This document shows positions 53,222 through 61,540 of a stretch of DNA of 64,000 nucleotides, piece after piece; position 1 is the first letter of the stretch; every line of letters starts with the position of its first letter. The notes beneath the pieces were generated by a model. That model did no database searches and was not told the origin of the DNA. It worked only from the letters and a program-made list of their open reading frames with translations. The position numbers were made by a program, and so were the translations under genes. The stretch is from Burkholderia sp. Ac-20365 (GTDB lineage Bacteria > Pseudomonadota > Gammaproteobacteria > Burkholderiales > Burkholderiaceae): contig NZ_JAAGPI010000021.1 of the NCBI RefSeq assembly GCF_017104715.1, positions 102,857 to 166,856 on the forward strand. The letters are read 5' to 3'.

Positions 53222-54361
53222 TCAAGAGGCGGCGAGCGCAGCTTCGAAGTGCGCAGCGACGGCGCAGACCTGTTCGTCCGCGCCTTTGCGTCCGACGATC
53301 TGCAAGCCTGCTTTCACGTGCGACCCTTCGATTGGGATCGGCAAGCTCAGCGCGGGATGCCCGCTCAGATTGAACGGGCGGATTAGCGACGACATCGTGA
53401 GCACGGGTGTGCCGTTACGCGCGGCCTCAACCGTGATCGGCAGTGTGGGCAGAGTAGGCAGCACCAGTACGTCGACGCTTTCGAGTGCCTGATCTACAAC
53501 CGCGGTGAAAGCGCGCCGTGCGCGTTCGGCCGTGTCGAGTTGCGCCTGGGTTGTTTGCACCGCGACGCGCAGTCGTGCGTCGATATCCGCACCGAGCTTG
53601 CCCGTCTCGACGAGATGCGCGAATTCGCGCGCCGTTTCGACGTTGATGACGGCGAGGCCCGCTTCGAAGGCTTCTTTCAGACCATCCAGTTCGATCACAC
53701 GCGACGCAAGCCCCGAAATCTGCACAGCGCGCTCCACGCCTTGTCGAATGGCCGCGTCGGCATCGGCAGAAACGATCGCAACGTTTGCATGTGCGCTGGC
53801 GCGTTTCGCTACGTTCGTATCGAACGCAGGCGCGATGGCGGCCATGGCAGCGACGAGCGTTGCGATATCGCGTGTGAACGGACCGACGCAATCGAGCGTG
53901 GATTCACGCGGCACGGCGCCTTTGCGCGAGACGCGCCCAAACGTCGGCTTGAGTCCGACCACGCCGCAACACGCGGCCGGTCCGCGAATCGAGCCGCCCG
54001 TGTCGGTGCCGAGCGCGGCATCCACAAGCTTCAATCCGACTGCCGAAGCCGACCCGCTCGACGAGCCGCCCGGAATGCGCGCGGCGTCCTGCGGATTGAC
54101 GGGCGTGCCCGTGTAGTCGTTGATGCCTGTCATGCCGAACGCGAGCTCGTGCATGTTGGTCTTGCCCGTAATGCGCCAGCCCGCATCGAGCAGACGCTGG
54201 ACGACTTCCGCGTGCGCGGCGGCGGGCGGCGCATCGGCGAGCGAGCGGCTTGCGCCCGTGGTCGGATAACCCGCCACGTCGATCGAATCCTTGATCGCAA
54301 TGGTCGGGCCTTGCGCGGCAGGGTCCTTGCTCAGCGCGAATTCGCTGATGAATGCAGTCAT
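53222..54361 (-). CDS. iacH: Amidase IacH
   Basis: 379 aa of the amidase-signature family. All three catalytic residues of the Ser-cisSer-Lys triad are visible: Lys in TIAIKDSID (near residue 23), Ser in GGSSSGSAS and Ser in DTGGSIRGPAACCGV. In the iac cluster it is proposed to act on ring-opened intermediates. It overlaps iacI by 4 nt (ATGA) and is followed by iacE 21 nt later. Confidence 0.87.
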   Translation of the reverse strand: MTAFISEFALSKDPAAQGPTIAIKDSIDVAGYPTTGASRSLADAPPAAAHAEVVQRLLDAGWRITGKTNMHELAFGMTGINDYTGTPVNPQDAARIPGGSSSGSASAVGLKLVDAALGTDTGGSIRGPAACCGVVGLKPTFGRVSRKGAVPRESTLDCVGPFTRDIATLVAAMAAIAPAFDTNVAKRASAHANVAIVSADADAAIRQGVERAVQISGLASRVIELDGLKEAFEAGLAVINVETAREFAHLVETGKLGADIDARLRVAVQTTQAQLDTAERARRAFTAVVDQALESVDVLVLPTLPTLPITVEAARNGTPVLTMSSLIRPFNLSGHPALSLPIPIEGSHVKAGLQIVGRKGADEQVCAVAAHFEAALAAS

Positions 54362-54885
54362 GATGTCGTGTCCTTGCGAGCGTTGACTTGCCAGGGCGCA
54401 TCGAAGAGGCGCTCGGTGCGAAAGTGCTGGATCAGCCAGTTGCGGCCGTTCTGCGCGGGCACGAAGTCGATCTCGAGCCGTGCGGCAATCAGTTCGGCTC
54501 GCGCATCGACGTAGCCCGATGCCTGCAGCATGATCCAGCGGCCTTTCGCACGCGCGCCGTCGACCTCGATCGTTTCCGACGTCAGAAAGTGTACGTTGGT
54601 CGCGAAGTGCGGCACGGGCGGCAGATAACGCTGCAGCATGGCAAGAATAGCGTCATGTCCCTGAAGACGCCCGAATTTCTGCGTGTACTGCGGGCCGATG
54701 CCTTCCCAGATTGCATCCTGCGTGAACAGTGCGGCAAGCGTTTCGCCGTCGAGCGCGCCCGACGGCACGTCGCATAGCGCCATATAGCGCGCAACGGTCT
54801 TGCGCACGGCGTTTTCGGCTTCGAGAGACGCGATGCGGGCCAGCAAGGCTTCAATCGTGTCCGAGGTGTGCGGGATCGTGCTCAT
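54358..54885 (-). CDS. iacI: IacI, NTF2/SnoaL-like protein
   Basis: 175 aa. A coiled start (IEALLARIASLEAENAVRKTVARYMAL) leads to a SnoaL/NTF2-like cone: ALFTQDAIWEGIGP, LQRYLPPVPHFATNVHF, RLEIDFVPAQNGRNWLIQHF. The small-substrate pocket of this fold suits an isomerase- or dehydratase-type step in IAA breakdown. Its exact step is not established. It starts 3 nt after the iacB stop. Confidence 0.83.
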   Translation of the reverse strand: MSTIPHTSDTIEALLARIASLEAENAVRKTVARYMALCDVPSGALDGETLAALFTQDAIWEGIGPQYTQKFGRLQGHDAILAMLQRYLPPVPHFATNVHFLTSETIEVDGARAKGRWIMLQASGYVDARAELIAARLEIDFVPAQNGRNWLIQHFRTERLFDAPWQVNARKDTTS

Positions 54886-54888
54886 CGC

Positions 54889-55266
54889 TCAGGACGCGTT
54901 CTGAACGGCAGGCGGCACCGTCAATGCACGCCCGACGCGCGCCTCGATCTTGCCGTAGCGCCACAGGTTGTATTCGCCCACGGGCGTCGTGCGATACAGA
55001 TTGCACACTGCCACAGCCGTGTCGAAATCGGCGACGTCGGCCATGATGTAGAACGTCCACGGCGCGCCATCCGACTTGCCGACCACCAGCCGGTCGTCGT
55101 CCATCACGCCGAGCACGCGCACGTTGTCCATTGCTTCGACGGCCGCGAGCATCGTGCCGTAGGCCTGCCAGACTTCACCGATCTGCTCGCGCGGCAAGTC
55201 GAAGAAATTCTGCGTGACGCCGCAGCAGAACAGCACACGCAACGGCAACGAACGATTGTCAGTCAT
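54889..55266 (-). CDS. iacB: IacB, small protein of the IAA pathway
   Basis: 125 aa, soluble. The order LRVLFCCGVTQNFFDLP, LGVMDDDRLVVGKSDGAPWTFYIMADV, YNLWRYGKIEARVG suggests a small alpha/beta (ferredoxin-like) fold with no known catalytic motif. Placement between iacA and iacI identifies it as iacB. Its chemistry is unclear. There are 51 nt between the iacA stop and this gene. Confidence 0.8.
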   Translation of the reverse strand: MTDNRSLPLRVLFCCGVTQNFFDLPREQIGEVWQAYGTMLAAVEAMDNVRVLGVMDDDRLVVGKSDGAPWTFYIMADVADFDTAVAVCNLYRTTPVGEYNLWRYGKIEARVGRALTVPPAVQNAS

Positions 55267-55317
55267 GAAACGAAACTCCCTTGAAAACAGATATCAAATG
55301 ATCAGTAGCTGAAGTAG

Positions 55318-56511
55318 TTACAGATAACCGGGAATCGGCGGCACACCGACGAACACGGCACCCGCGCCGTCGTAATTGCCTTCGCCGAGAAACGCATGCT
55401 GCGTGACGACCATCGCATCGCGCATCAGGCGCTGCAGCGGATGCGAACGATAGATCGCCATCGTGCCGCCCAGACGGTACGCGCGGCCCACGACGTCGGC
55501 GCCTTCGCGCGCAATCTGCGTGGCCGCAAGGCGCAGCAGGCTTACCTGATCGGGCGTCACGTCGTTGCCGGCGATGATCGACTGCCACACGCTATCCGTC
55601 GATTCGTAGAAGAACGCGCGCGCCGAGCGCAACTGCGCTTCGGCTTTCGCCAGCTCGATCCGGTAGTACGCGCGATCCGCGAGTTGCGGCGCGCCCGTCG
55701 TCGTCTTGCGACCACCCGCCATGTGGTTCGCGACGTCCAGTGCGGCGCGCGCAAGCCCGAGGTTCACGACGGCGAGCACCTGCGCCGCGTACGCAATTGT
55801 CGGATAGCGATACAGCGGCTCGTCGACAGTCGGCGTGCCGCCGCGCACGAAGGTCCAGTCTTCGGCGACGAACTGGTCGGCGACGCGCAGATCGTGGCTC
55901 CCTGTGCCTTGCATGCCGACCACATCCCAGTTTTCGACAATCTCGACCTGAACCGGGCGAAACACGGCCGTACGCGGTTTGCCCGGTGCGCCGCCATCCT
56001 TGCCGCCCACGCCGATGCCGACGCCCAGCCAGTCCGCGCCCTTGCAGCCGCTCGCGAATTTCCATGTGCCGTTCACGCGCCATCCGTTGGGCGCAGGTTG
56101 TGCGGCCTGCACGGGGAACAGTCCGCCTGCGAAGACCTGATCGGGACCGCTCGCATAGATCGCCTGCTGCGTGGCGAGCGGCAACGCGGCGAGATACACG
56201 TTCGCGCTGCCGAAGCTCGCGACCCACGCGGCCGAACCGTCCGCAACCGCGATGCGTTCGATCATCGCGAGGAATTCGCCGGGAGCGCGCGCGTCACCGC
56301 CGAAACGTTGCGGCGTTCCCGCACGATAGATGCCGGCACGCTTGAGCTTCGCGATCACGTCGCGCGGCACGTGCGACAGGCGATCGAATTCATCGCGACG
56401 CGCGGCGATTTCGGCGATCACCTCATCGAGAGACAGTGCGTCTTCGGTTTGCGCGTGCAATGAAGGCTCCTGAAATGCGTGGCACGAGGCGAGAGCAGTG
56501 GCGGCTGACAT
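55318..56511 (-). CDS. iacA: Flavin-dependent indoleacetate oxygenase IacA (acyl-CoA dehydrogenase fold)
   Basis: 397 aa of the acyl-CoA dehydrogenase-like monooxygenase group: FGGDARAPGEFLAMIERIAVADGSAAWV, WRVNGTWKFASGCKGADW, and a C-terminal AYRLGGTMAIYRSHPLQRLMRDA like HsaA-type flavin oxygenases. With reduced flavin from IacG it starts IAA degradation. It is the first gene of the leftward iacA-B-I-H-E operon and divergent from the sensor kinase gene. Confidence 0.87.
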   Translation of the reverse strand: MSAATALASCHAFQEPSLHAQTEDALSLDEVIAEIAARRDEFDRLSHVPRDVIAKLKRAGIYRAGTPQRFGGDARAPGEFLAMIERIAVADGSAAWVASFGSANVYLAALPLATQQAIYASGPDQVFAGGLFPVQAAQPAPNGWRVNGTWKFASGCKGADWLGVGIGVGGKDGGAPGKPRTAVFRPVQVEIVENWDVVGMQGTGSHDLRVADQFVAEDWTFVRGGTPTVDEPLYRYPTIAYAAQVLAVVNLGLARAALDVANHMAGGRKTTTGAPQLADRAYYRIELAKAEAQLRSARAFFYESTDSVWQSIIAGNDVTPDQVSLLRLAATQIAREGADVVGRAYRLGGTMAIYRSHPLQRLMRDAMVVTQHAFLGEGNYDGAGAVFVGVPPIPGYL

Positions 56512-56626
56512 GTCGATTCTCCTGAATGCGTTCGATGTTGTTGACGTTCAGGCCAGTCTAAAAACGCAAAAAGACGGCATCAATTGGGGCGCCCGTTCGC
56601 GTTTCCTGGTATCGACGCCCGTGCGA

Positions 56627-56642
56627 CTAAAGAATTCTTTAG
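56627..56642. promoter_or_regulatory. Perfect 16-bp palindrome between iacA and the sensor kinase gene
   Basis: CTAAAGAA-TTCTTTAG is fully symmetric. It lies in the 156-bp gap between the divergent iacA (start 56511) and kinase (start 56668) genes, 25 nt before the kinase ATG. Possible binding site for the FixJ-type regulator; inferred from symmetry only. Confidence 0.5.
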
Positions 56643-56667
56643 GCGGGTGACAGACGAGGTGGGTGTT

Positions 56668-58188
56668 ATGGTTACACCTGCATATAAGGCTCGTCGCACG
56701 CGCATCATGAACTTTCCCGCCGAAGAAGATTTTCATCGTCTGCTCGACGCATTGACGCTGTGCGTGCTGTTGCACGACGCACAAACGAAGTCGATCGTGT
56801 GGGCCAATCGCGCGGCGTGCGTCGCGTTGGGTTTTTCTCTCGAAGAACTGTTGCCGCTGAAGGCGCCCGACATGACGCGTCCAGAGCCAAAGTACCGGCG
56901 CGAGATCGGCGTGGCCGCGATGGACCGCGCGATCACCGAAGGGCCGCAAGTGTACGAATGGTGTTATCGCTCGCGCGCGGGTGTCGACATGTTGTCCGAG
57001 GCGATTGCGACCTATGTGCCGTTGCGCGAGCGCGCGGTCGTGATGGTGCAGTTCCGCGATATCAGCGCAGAAGAAGCGACGCGTCAGAAGTTGCGCCGCT
57101 ATGAGACGCGGCTGCGCGAGTTCATGCAGGATCTCGGCGAAGGCGTGGCCGTGCTGACGCCGCGCGGCAAGCTCGAATTCATCAGCGAATCGGGGCGCCG
57201 GGTTCTGGGCGTCGCGTCGGGCGAACCGCTTGGCGCCGTGCTCGACTATTGCACGCGGGCGGACCGCGACAGGCTCGTCACGCAACTGCGTCATGCCACC
57301 AGCGAACAGCTGACCCATGCGCAACGCTATCGGATCACGCGACGGGACGGTGTCACGCGCTGGTTGCGCATCACGTGCAGGCGGGTTGCGATCGAGAACG
57401 ATCTGAACGGCTTGCTGATCCACTTCCGCGATATCAGCGATGAAGTCGCGACAGAAGAAGCGCGCCGCACGGAAGCGCGCATGCTCGAATACGCGGGCCG
57501 CTACAACGCGATGGGCGAAATGGCGACGGCCATCGCGCACGAGTTGAGTCAGCCCCTTGCGGCTGTGCGCAACTTTATCGAAGGCGCGATCCAGCGGCTC
57601 GGCCAGGGCAGCATCGACTCCGCGATCTGGGGGCTGCGTAGCGCGGACCGTCAGGCCGAGCATGCAGCGTTGATCATCAAGAGCGTGCGCGAGTACATCG
57701 TCAAGCGCGAGCCGACGGAAACGCATGCCGATCTGCGCGACATTCTCAACGACGTCGCCTACTTCATCGAACTGCGCGCGAAAGAAGAGGGCGTGCGTGT
57801 GCGCATCGAACAGTCGGGCGAAGCGTTGCCCGTGTTTTGCGAACGCGTGCTGATCGGTCAGGTGATATTGAATCTCGCGTTCAATGCTGTCGAAGCGTTG
57901 ACGCAAGCGCAGGACGCGACGCGCATCGTCACGCTCGCGACGGCGCTGGCAGACGGACGCGCGGAATTGCGCGTGATCGACAATGGTCCGGGCGTACCCG
58001 CCGATGCGCACGAGCGTCTGTTCGACGGCTTCTCTTCGTCGAAGGCGGGCGGCAACGGCATCGGTCTGTCGTTGTGCAAGAACATCGTCACGCGGCATGG
58101 CGGACGGATCTGGGCACAACCCGCCGATGCGGCGAATGGCAGCGGACTCGAATGCCGTGTCGCGTTGCCGCTTGCGTCCGCCACGTGA
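56668..58188 (+). CDS. PAS-domain sensor histidine kinase of the iac cluster
   Basis: 506 aa from the ATG at 56668, which has GAGGTGGG upstream. Two PAS-like domains (about residues 15-140 and 145-270: FSLEELLPLKAPD, VQFRDISAEE; LIHFRDISDEV) precede a FixL-type HisKA (AIAHELSQPLAAVRNFIEG) and HATPase with NLAFNAVEA, DNGPGVP and GGNGIGLSLCK. It has no membrane span, so it is a cytoplasmic sensor. It probably phosphorylates the FixJ-like regulator at 51746 in response to IAA or a related signal. Confidence 0.87.
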   Translation: MVTPAYKARRTRIMNFPAEEDFHRLLDALTLCVLLHDAQTKSIVWANRAACVALGFSLEELLPLKAPDMTRPEPKYRREIGVAAMDRAITEGPQVYEWCYRSRAGVDMLSEAIATYVPLRERAVVMVQFRDISAEEATRQKLRRYETRLREFMQDLGEGVAVLTPRGKLEFISESGRRVLGVASGEPLGAVLDYCTRADRDRLVTQLRHATSEQLTHAQRYRITRRDGVTRWLRITCRRVAIENDLNGLLIHFRDISDEVATEEARRTEARMLEYAGRYNAMGEMATAIAHELSQPLAAVRNFIEGAIQRLGQGSIDSAIWGLRSADRQAEHAALIIKSVREYIVKREPTETHADLRDILNDVAYFIELRAKEEGVRVRIEQSGEALPVFCERVLIGQVILNLAFNAVEALTQAQDATRIVTLATALADGRAELRVIDNGPGVPADAHERLFDGFSSSKAGGNGIGLSLCKNIVTRHGGRIWAQPADAANGSGLECRVALPLASAT

Positions 58189-58207
58189 GCGGGCATTCAG
58201 CTCTGTC

Positions 58208-58594
58208 TCAGCGTCCAAGCGCGCGGGCCGTCTGACCGCCAATGCCGAAATCGGTGCTGGGAATGTCCTTGATCATGACGCGCGTGGCTTGAAGCGGTGC
58301 ATCGAGCACGGCAGCAGCCGTCTCCGATAGCGCGGCGATCAGCGCTTCCTTTTGCGCATCGGTGCGTCCTGCAATCAGGATCGCGACGATCACGGGCAAC
58401 GAAGGCGGCGCGCCATGCGCCGCCGTCTTGCCGCCAATGCCGAAATGCACCGCGGGCATTTCGCTCAGCAGGATGCGCACGGATTCGGCGGGCGCGCCGA
58501 TCGCGCTGACGGTTGCCTGCGTGAGGCCCTGAATCAGCGATGCTTTGCGTGCTTCGTCATGCCCATGCGGCAGATAGACTTCGAGTGTTGGCAT
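58208..58594 (-). CDS. Tandem 4-oxalocrotonate tautomerase-like protein
   Basis: 128 aa. It is two tautomerase units fused head to tail: residues 1-62 (MPTLEVYLPHGHDEARKASL, FGIGGKTAAHG) and 63-128 (LPVIVAILIAGRTDAQKEAL, FGIGGQTARALG). Both end in the same FGIGG. The first keeps the N-terminal Pro after Met, the catalytic base of this superfamily; the second unit cannot have a free Pro. A tautomerase is reported to help remove dioxindole-3-acetate in P. phytofirmans. It is downstream of iacD in the iacC operon. Confidence 0.85.
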   Translation of the reverse strand: MPTLEVYLPHGHDEARKASLIQGLTQATVSAIGAPAESVRILLSEMPAVHFGIGGKTAAHGAPPSLPVIVAILIAGRTDAQKEALIAALSETAAAVLDAPLQATRVMIKDIPSTDFGIGGQTARALGR

Positions 58595-58654
58595 CTCGGG
58601 TTTTGCTCCTTGCACGTAGCCGCCCTTCGTAAGGCCGCTACGTGCATCAAAGAC

Positions 58655-59155
58655 TCACAGCAGGAAGCCGATCGCGCTCAGCGCTTCCGTCGAATCGATC
58701 AGGCGGATCACCTTCTCGACGAGTCGCGGCTCGCCCGACGCGAAGCTGATCTTGTGCGTGAGATCGGCGGCGAAGATCGTCGACGCGCCACGCTTGTACG
58801 CGACGATCACCTGCGCCGATTTCACTTCGACCACGTCAGCGGCATCGCTCGTCAACGTGAAGCGCGACACGGTGCGCACCGTACGTGCAGCGTCCGATGC
58901 CGACGCCGAGTAGCCGGACGTCATGCGCTGCACGCGCAGTTCGCGCATATGCTGGTCGTCGTATGCGTAGTTCAGCGTCGCGGCGAAGTCGGTCGCTTGC
59001 GGGTCGATGGGCACGACGTAGAAGCCCGACGCATCCCACAGATCGAGCCACGCGCGGTAGTCGCGGCGGTCCAGCATTTCGGCTTCGCGCCAGATGAATT
59101 CGATCGCGCGCGCGAAGGTCTGTTGAGAGAAGAGTGCGTTGCGATCGTCCATCAT
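58655..59155 (-). CDS. iacD: Ring-hydroxylating dioxygenase small subunit IacD
   Basis: 166 aa from the ATG overlapping the iacC stop. The NTF2-like beta-subunit fold is seen in EFIWREAEMLDRRDYRAWLDLW and the SRFTLTSDAADVVEVKSAQVIVAY strand pair. It has no metal site, being a structural partner of IacC. Together they form the terminal oxygenase of the pathway that leads to catechol. Confidence 0.87.
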   Translation of the reverse strand: MMDDRNALFSQQTFARAIEFIWREAEMLDRRDYRAWLDLWDASGFYVVPIDPQATDFAATLNYAYDDQHMRELRVQRMTSGYSASASDAARTVRTVSRFTLTSDAADVVEVKSAQVIVAYKRGASTIFAADLTHKISFASGEPRLVEKVIRLIDSTEALSAIGFLL

Positions 59156-60435
59156 GCCTGCTCCATCATTGCGCGCCATTGGCGATACGCTTCGCGCATG
59201 CCTGTTTCGTCCGTTGCGTGTGCCGTTTTTTCACCGTTTTCTGCGGTCGTTTCGCGGTTCAATCCACGGTTCACGAGAATCGGCACATCGGGCCCGGCGT
59301 ACGAGCCGCGCTGCACACGCTCCCATGCTTCTGCGTCGTCGGGGCTGCCGAAACCGAACGGGCCCTGGAAATGTTCGTGAATACGCAGACGCACGCGGTT
59401 CGCTTCGTCGGGGCCGCCGTCCATTGCGAGTGCGACGTGACGGATCTCCGTTTCTTCCGCGGAAATGGGGCGCAGCACGCGGAAGAATGCCATCGACAGC
59501 GCGAGGTTCGGGAACAGATTCAGATTGAAGCCGACGCCCATCAGCGAACGCACGATGCGCCGCACTTCTTCAGGCGTGTGACGCTGCGCAAGCTGTGCGG
59601 CCAGTTCGTTAAAACGCTCTGGCAACGGCGCGCCATCGTCCTTGTCGAGATCGACGAGTTCGGGCACCAGCACGGCGAGGCTGTGACCATTGCCGAGCGA
59701 GCGGCAGAACGCATCTTCACTCGTCATGAAGCTCGTGATCGCGGCGGCCGTTTCATCGTCGATCGATTTCATCCACGATTTGTGCACGACCGGGAAGTGA
59801 TACAGGTCCGTCGTGTTCTCGAGCTGGATTTTCCAGTTCCCCTTGAACTTGAACTTGTGCTCGCCGTTCGCCTTGACGGGATAACCCGCGCCTTGCTTCA
59901 TGAACAGATCGATCCACGGCTTGGCGCCGCCCAGAAAATCTTCGAGCGGTTCGATCCCGTCATTGAAGCTCGCGAAGATCAGACCTTGATAGATGCCCAC
60001 GCGCAGCTTCGCGAGCGGCAGGTCGCCTTTCTCGCACACACCTTCGTAGCCGTCGCCATAAGGCAGCGCGCGCAGCGTGCCGTCGAGCGCATACGACCAG
60101 CTGTGATACGGGCACGTGAAGCCTTTCGCGTTGCCCTTGTGCTCTTCACACACCGTCGCGCCGCGATGGCGGCAGCGGTTTTGCAGCACGTTCACCGCGC
60201 CCGTCTTGTCGCGCACGACGATCACAGGTTGACGGCCAATCGTCGTGGTGCGGAAGTCGCCCGGGTTCGGCAGTTCGCTTTCATGCGCGACCCAGATCCA
60301 CGTCTTGTAGAAAATGCGTTCGAGTTCGGCTTCGAACAGGTTCGGATCGTAGTACAGCGAGGGCGCAATGCGGTCGGACTGAACGCGGCCGCGCAGCGCA
60401 CCCGTGTCGATGGTTTGCCAGGTAGTGTCGCTCAT
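59152..60435 (-). CDS. iacC: Ring-hydroxylating dioxygenase large subunit IacC
   Basis: 427 aa from the ATG at 60435; the frame to 60534 has no ribosome site. A Rieske 2Fe-2S motif lies near residues 81-105 (NRCRHRGATVCEE, then FTCPYHSW). The mononuclear iron ligands follow in ENTTDLYHFPVVHKSW. It is the catalytic subunit of a Rieske dioxygenase and takes electrons from IacF. The gene is first in the iacC-iacD-tautomerase operon and divergent from the LysR gene. Confidence 0.9.
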   Translation of the reverse strand: MSDTTWQTIDTGALRGRVQSDRIAPSLYYDPNLFEAELERIFYKTWIWVAHESELPNPGDFRTTTIGRQPVIVVRDKTGAVNVLQNRCRHRGATVCEEHKGNAKGFTCPYHSWSYALDGTLRALPYGDGYEGVCEKGDLPLAKLRVGIYQGLIFASFNDGIEPLEDFLGGAKPWIDLFMKQGAGYPVKANGEHKFKFKGNWKIQLENTTDLYHFPVVHKSWMKSIDDETAAAITSFMTSEDAFCRSLGNGHSLAVLVPELVDLDKDDGAPLPERFNELAAQLAQRHTPEEVRRIVRSLMGVGFNLNLFPNLALSMAFFRVLRPISAEETEIRHVALAMDGGPDEANRVRLRIHEHFQGPFGFGSPDDAEAWERVQRGSYAGPDVPILVNRGLNRETTAENGEKTAHATDETGMREAYRQWRAMMEQA

Positions 60436-60534
60436 CGGTGTGTTGTGTCGGGACGTGATTGTCGAAAGTGGATATCGGGCGAAAGTGCACACATGTCGTG
60501 TTTCTTTCGCATTGACATCAGTCTCGCTTTGCAC

Positions 60535-60561
60535 CGATCATGCGTCAAATCGATTAAAAAT
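60535..60561. promoter_or_regulatory. Candidate operator before iacC and the LysR gene
   Basis: CGATCA, then 5 nt, then CAAATCGATTAAAAAT (60546-60561), which holds the palindrome AATCGATT. The same two blocks recur upstream of iacF at 62567-62590. The site is 111 nt before iacC and 53 nt before the divergent LysR gene, a normal LysR-type binding distance. Confidence 0.65.
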
Positions 60562-60613
60562 TAGCCGGTAAATAAGTCCGGCAAATAATATGGACCCAGT
60601 CGGAAGCCCCACC

Positions 60614-61540
60614 ATGACCTCACTCGATCACGTCGATCTCAATCTGCTGCGCGTGTTTCAGGCGATCGTCGAAGAGCGCAGCCTCACGAAAGCGGGCGAA
60701 CGGCTAGCGCTTTCGCAGCCTGCCATCAGTTATTCGCTCGCGCGTTTGCGCACGCTGTTCGACGATCAACTCTTCATCCGCACGCGCTCGGGCATGCAGC
60801 CCACGCCGATCGCGCTGGAACTTGCGAGCATCGTGGGCCGCGCGCTCGATACCGTGCGCGAGGCGTTGCGCTATGCCGAAAGCTTCGATCCCGCCACGAG
60901 CACGCGCACGTTCCGGCTGTCGCTATCGGATGCGGGAGAAATGGCGTATCTGCCTGCGATCTGCGAAGCGCTGCATGAGCGCGCGCCGCGCGTGAAGTTG
61001 TCGGTCGAGCCGTTACCTGTGGAAGAGATAGAAGATGCGCTGCGTTCGAGCAGGCTGGATTTCGCCATCGGCAATCTGCCGACGTTGATGGCGCGCACGC
61101 GCCATCAATTGCTATTCGAAGAGACGTATGTGTGCATGACGCGCAAGCGCCGCGGTTTGCCCGCGGGTTCGGCGTTGAGCCTCGAACATTTCCTGCAGGC
61201 GTCGCACGTGCAGGTGCGCTCCGTCGAGCACAGTCACCACGCGCTCGACGACGCATTGCGCGCGCAAGGCGTGGGCCGCAACATTGCGCTGCAGTTGCCG
61301 CACTTCGTCGCGCTGCCGGCCGTGCTGGCCGTCACCGATCTGTTCGCGACGTTGCCGCAAAGGCTGGCTGGCATCCTCAACAGCAACGACGCGTTTCGCA
61401 TCTACACGCTGCCCGTCGCGCTTCCGCAGGCAACCGTCACGATGCACTGGCACGAGCACTTCGACGAAGACGAGGGTATCGCGTGGATGCGTGATCTGAT
61501 GGCCGAGATGGTGAAGCGCTTCGACCAGAAGAAGCGCTAG
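60614..61540 (+). CDS. LysR-family regulator of the iac cluster
   Basis: 308 aa from the ATG at 60614; the preceding ATG at 60590 lacks a ribosome site. The N-terminal DHVDLNLLRVFQAIVEERSLTKAG and LSQPAISYSLARLR are of the NodD/NahR/LinR branch. The effector domain has LSVEPLPVEEIEDALRSSRLDFAIGNL. In P. phytofirmans a LysR-type regulator responds to dioxindole-3-acetate; this gene is the probable equivalent. Its stop overlaps that of the convergent iacF (CTAG, 61537-61540). Confidence 0.87.
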   Translation: MTSLDHVDLNLLRVFQAIVEERSLTKAGERLALSQPAISYSLARLRTLFDDQLFIRTRSGMQPTPIALELASIVGRALDTVREALRYAESFDPATSTRTFRLSLSDAGEMAYLPAICEALHERAPRVKLSVEPLPVEEIEDALRSSRLDFAIGNLPTLMARTRHQLLFEETYVCMTRKRRGLPAGSALSLEHFLQASHVQVRSVEHSHHALDDALRAQGVGRNIALQLPHFVALPAVLAVTDLFATLPQRLAGILNSNDAFRIYTLPVALPQATVTMHWHEHFDEDEGIAWMRDLMAEMVKRFDQKKR

